Positions 5,334-5,654 of a stretch of 5,654 nt of DNA are shown here, one piece after another (within the stretch, counting starts at the first letter, position 1; each line of letters starts with the position of its first letter). The notes beneath the pieces are model-generated. The model saw only the letters and a list, made by a program, of their open reading frames with translations. It ran no database searches and was not told the DNA's origin. The DNA is taken from positions 1-5,654 of the forward strand of contig NZ_DKGQ01000055.1 in the NCBI RefSeq assembly GCF_002453355.1, given 5' to 3'. The translations under genes and the position numbers were made by a program. The DNA is from Psychrobacter sp. UBA6766. GTDB lineage: Bacteria > Pseudomonadota > Gammaproteobacteria > Pseudomonadales > Moraxellaceae.

Positions 5334-5654
5334 ATGTCAAGCTACTCATTTTCCCATCAGTTTTATCAGCGCTGGACGTGCGCGCCAGACCCTGTACGCG
5401 CCTCTATCATCCAAGAACTAACCGATATCACTACCCTATTACAACACGACACGCCATTTGAAACCTTCGTTTTTAGCACCCATGACTTGGATGCGCATCT
5501 TGATGATCTTTATGAAAATCATGAAGCCGAACAGGCCATTGCCAAAGCCATTGCTGACAAACAAGCACAACAACAAGCAGCTGCCGAAAAGCAGCGCTTG
5601 GAAGAAGAACAGCGTTTAGAAAAAGAGCGCCTAGAAAAAGAAAAAGAAAAAGAA
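5334..5654 (+). CDS. Hypothetical protein with coiled coil, 5' part only
   Basis: The reading frame stays open from the ATG at 5334 to the edge (107 codons), so the C-terminus is missing. I do not recognise the family. The first 50 residues (starting MSSYSFSHQFYQRW) look like a small folded region with aromatic and hydrophobic positions (Phe10, Tyr11, Trp14, Ile25, Ile26, Leu35, Leu36, Phe42, Phe45). An acidic stretch DLDAHLDDLYENHEAEQ (51-67) follows. From about 65 onward the sequence is Ala/Gln then Glu/Lys/Arg-rich with regular Leu spacing (Leu89, Leu95, Leu100), typical of a long charged helix or coiled coil, and still continues at the edge. There is no signal peptide or membrane span, so it is likely cytoplasmic. 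The start is uncertain: an in-frame ATG at 5322 would add four residues, and neither has a strong ribosome site; TGGA lies 7 nt before 5334. Codon use resembles the neighbours, so I take it as a real gene. Confidence 0.72.
   Translation, partial: MSSYSFSHQFYQRWTCAPDPVRASIIQELTDITTLLQHDTPFETFVFSTHDLDAHLDDLYENHEAEQAIAKAIADKQAQQQAAAEKQRLEEEQRLEKERLEKEKEKE

Overview
The window looks like chromosomal core DNA of a gammaproteobacterium of the Moraxellaceae, most likely Psychrobacter or a close relative. This is an inference from protein character: a type-2 (KMSKS) TyrRS, an AnmK and a FabF with long polar N-terminal tails, moderate GC, and tyrS next to anmK, a linkage known from Pseudomonadales. 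No marker such as rRNA is present to confirm it. I see no mobile element, CRISPR array, tRNA, rRNA or prophage gene.

Left half (minus strand, read from 2185 to 103): tyrS (tyrosyl-tRNA synthetase), a RimJ/RimL-type GNAT acetyltransferase, and a small DUF1653 protein. The GNAT gene starts 60 bp after tyrS and has its own strong Shine-Dalgarno. The DUF1653 gene overlaps the end of the GNAT gene by 11 bp. The group ends at a long, near-symmetrical hairpin terminator (31-78), which could also stop transcription entering from the left.

A 119-bp divergent spacer (2186-2304) separates tyrS from the plus-strand genes. These are anmK (anhydro-N-acetylmuramic acid kinase, cell-wall recycling), then fabF (3-oxoacyl-ACP synthase II, fatty-acid elongation), which has its own promoter carrying a consensus TATAAT and an imperfect palindrome between -35 and -10. 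A 162-bp AT-rich spacer follows, with an imperfect 20-nt tandem repeat and a strong hairpin. The window ends inside an unrecognised gene whose product runs into a Glu/Lys/Gln-rich coiled coil.

The genes are mostly housekeeping (translation, murein recycling, lipid synthesis) and do not form one pathway. I found no convincing new multi-gene system. The points most worth a second look are the possible operator in the fabF promoter, the low-complexity extensions and insertion in AnmK and FabF, the hairpin whose 3' arm carries a ribosome-binding-site-like sequence before overlapping start codons, and the uncharacterised coiled-coil gene at the right edge.
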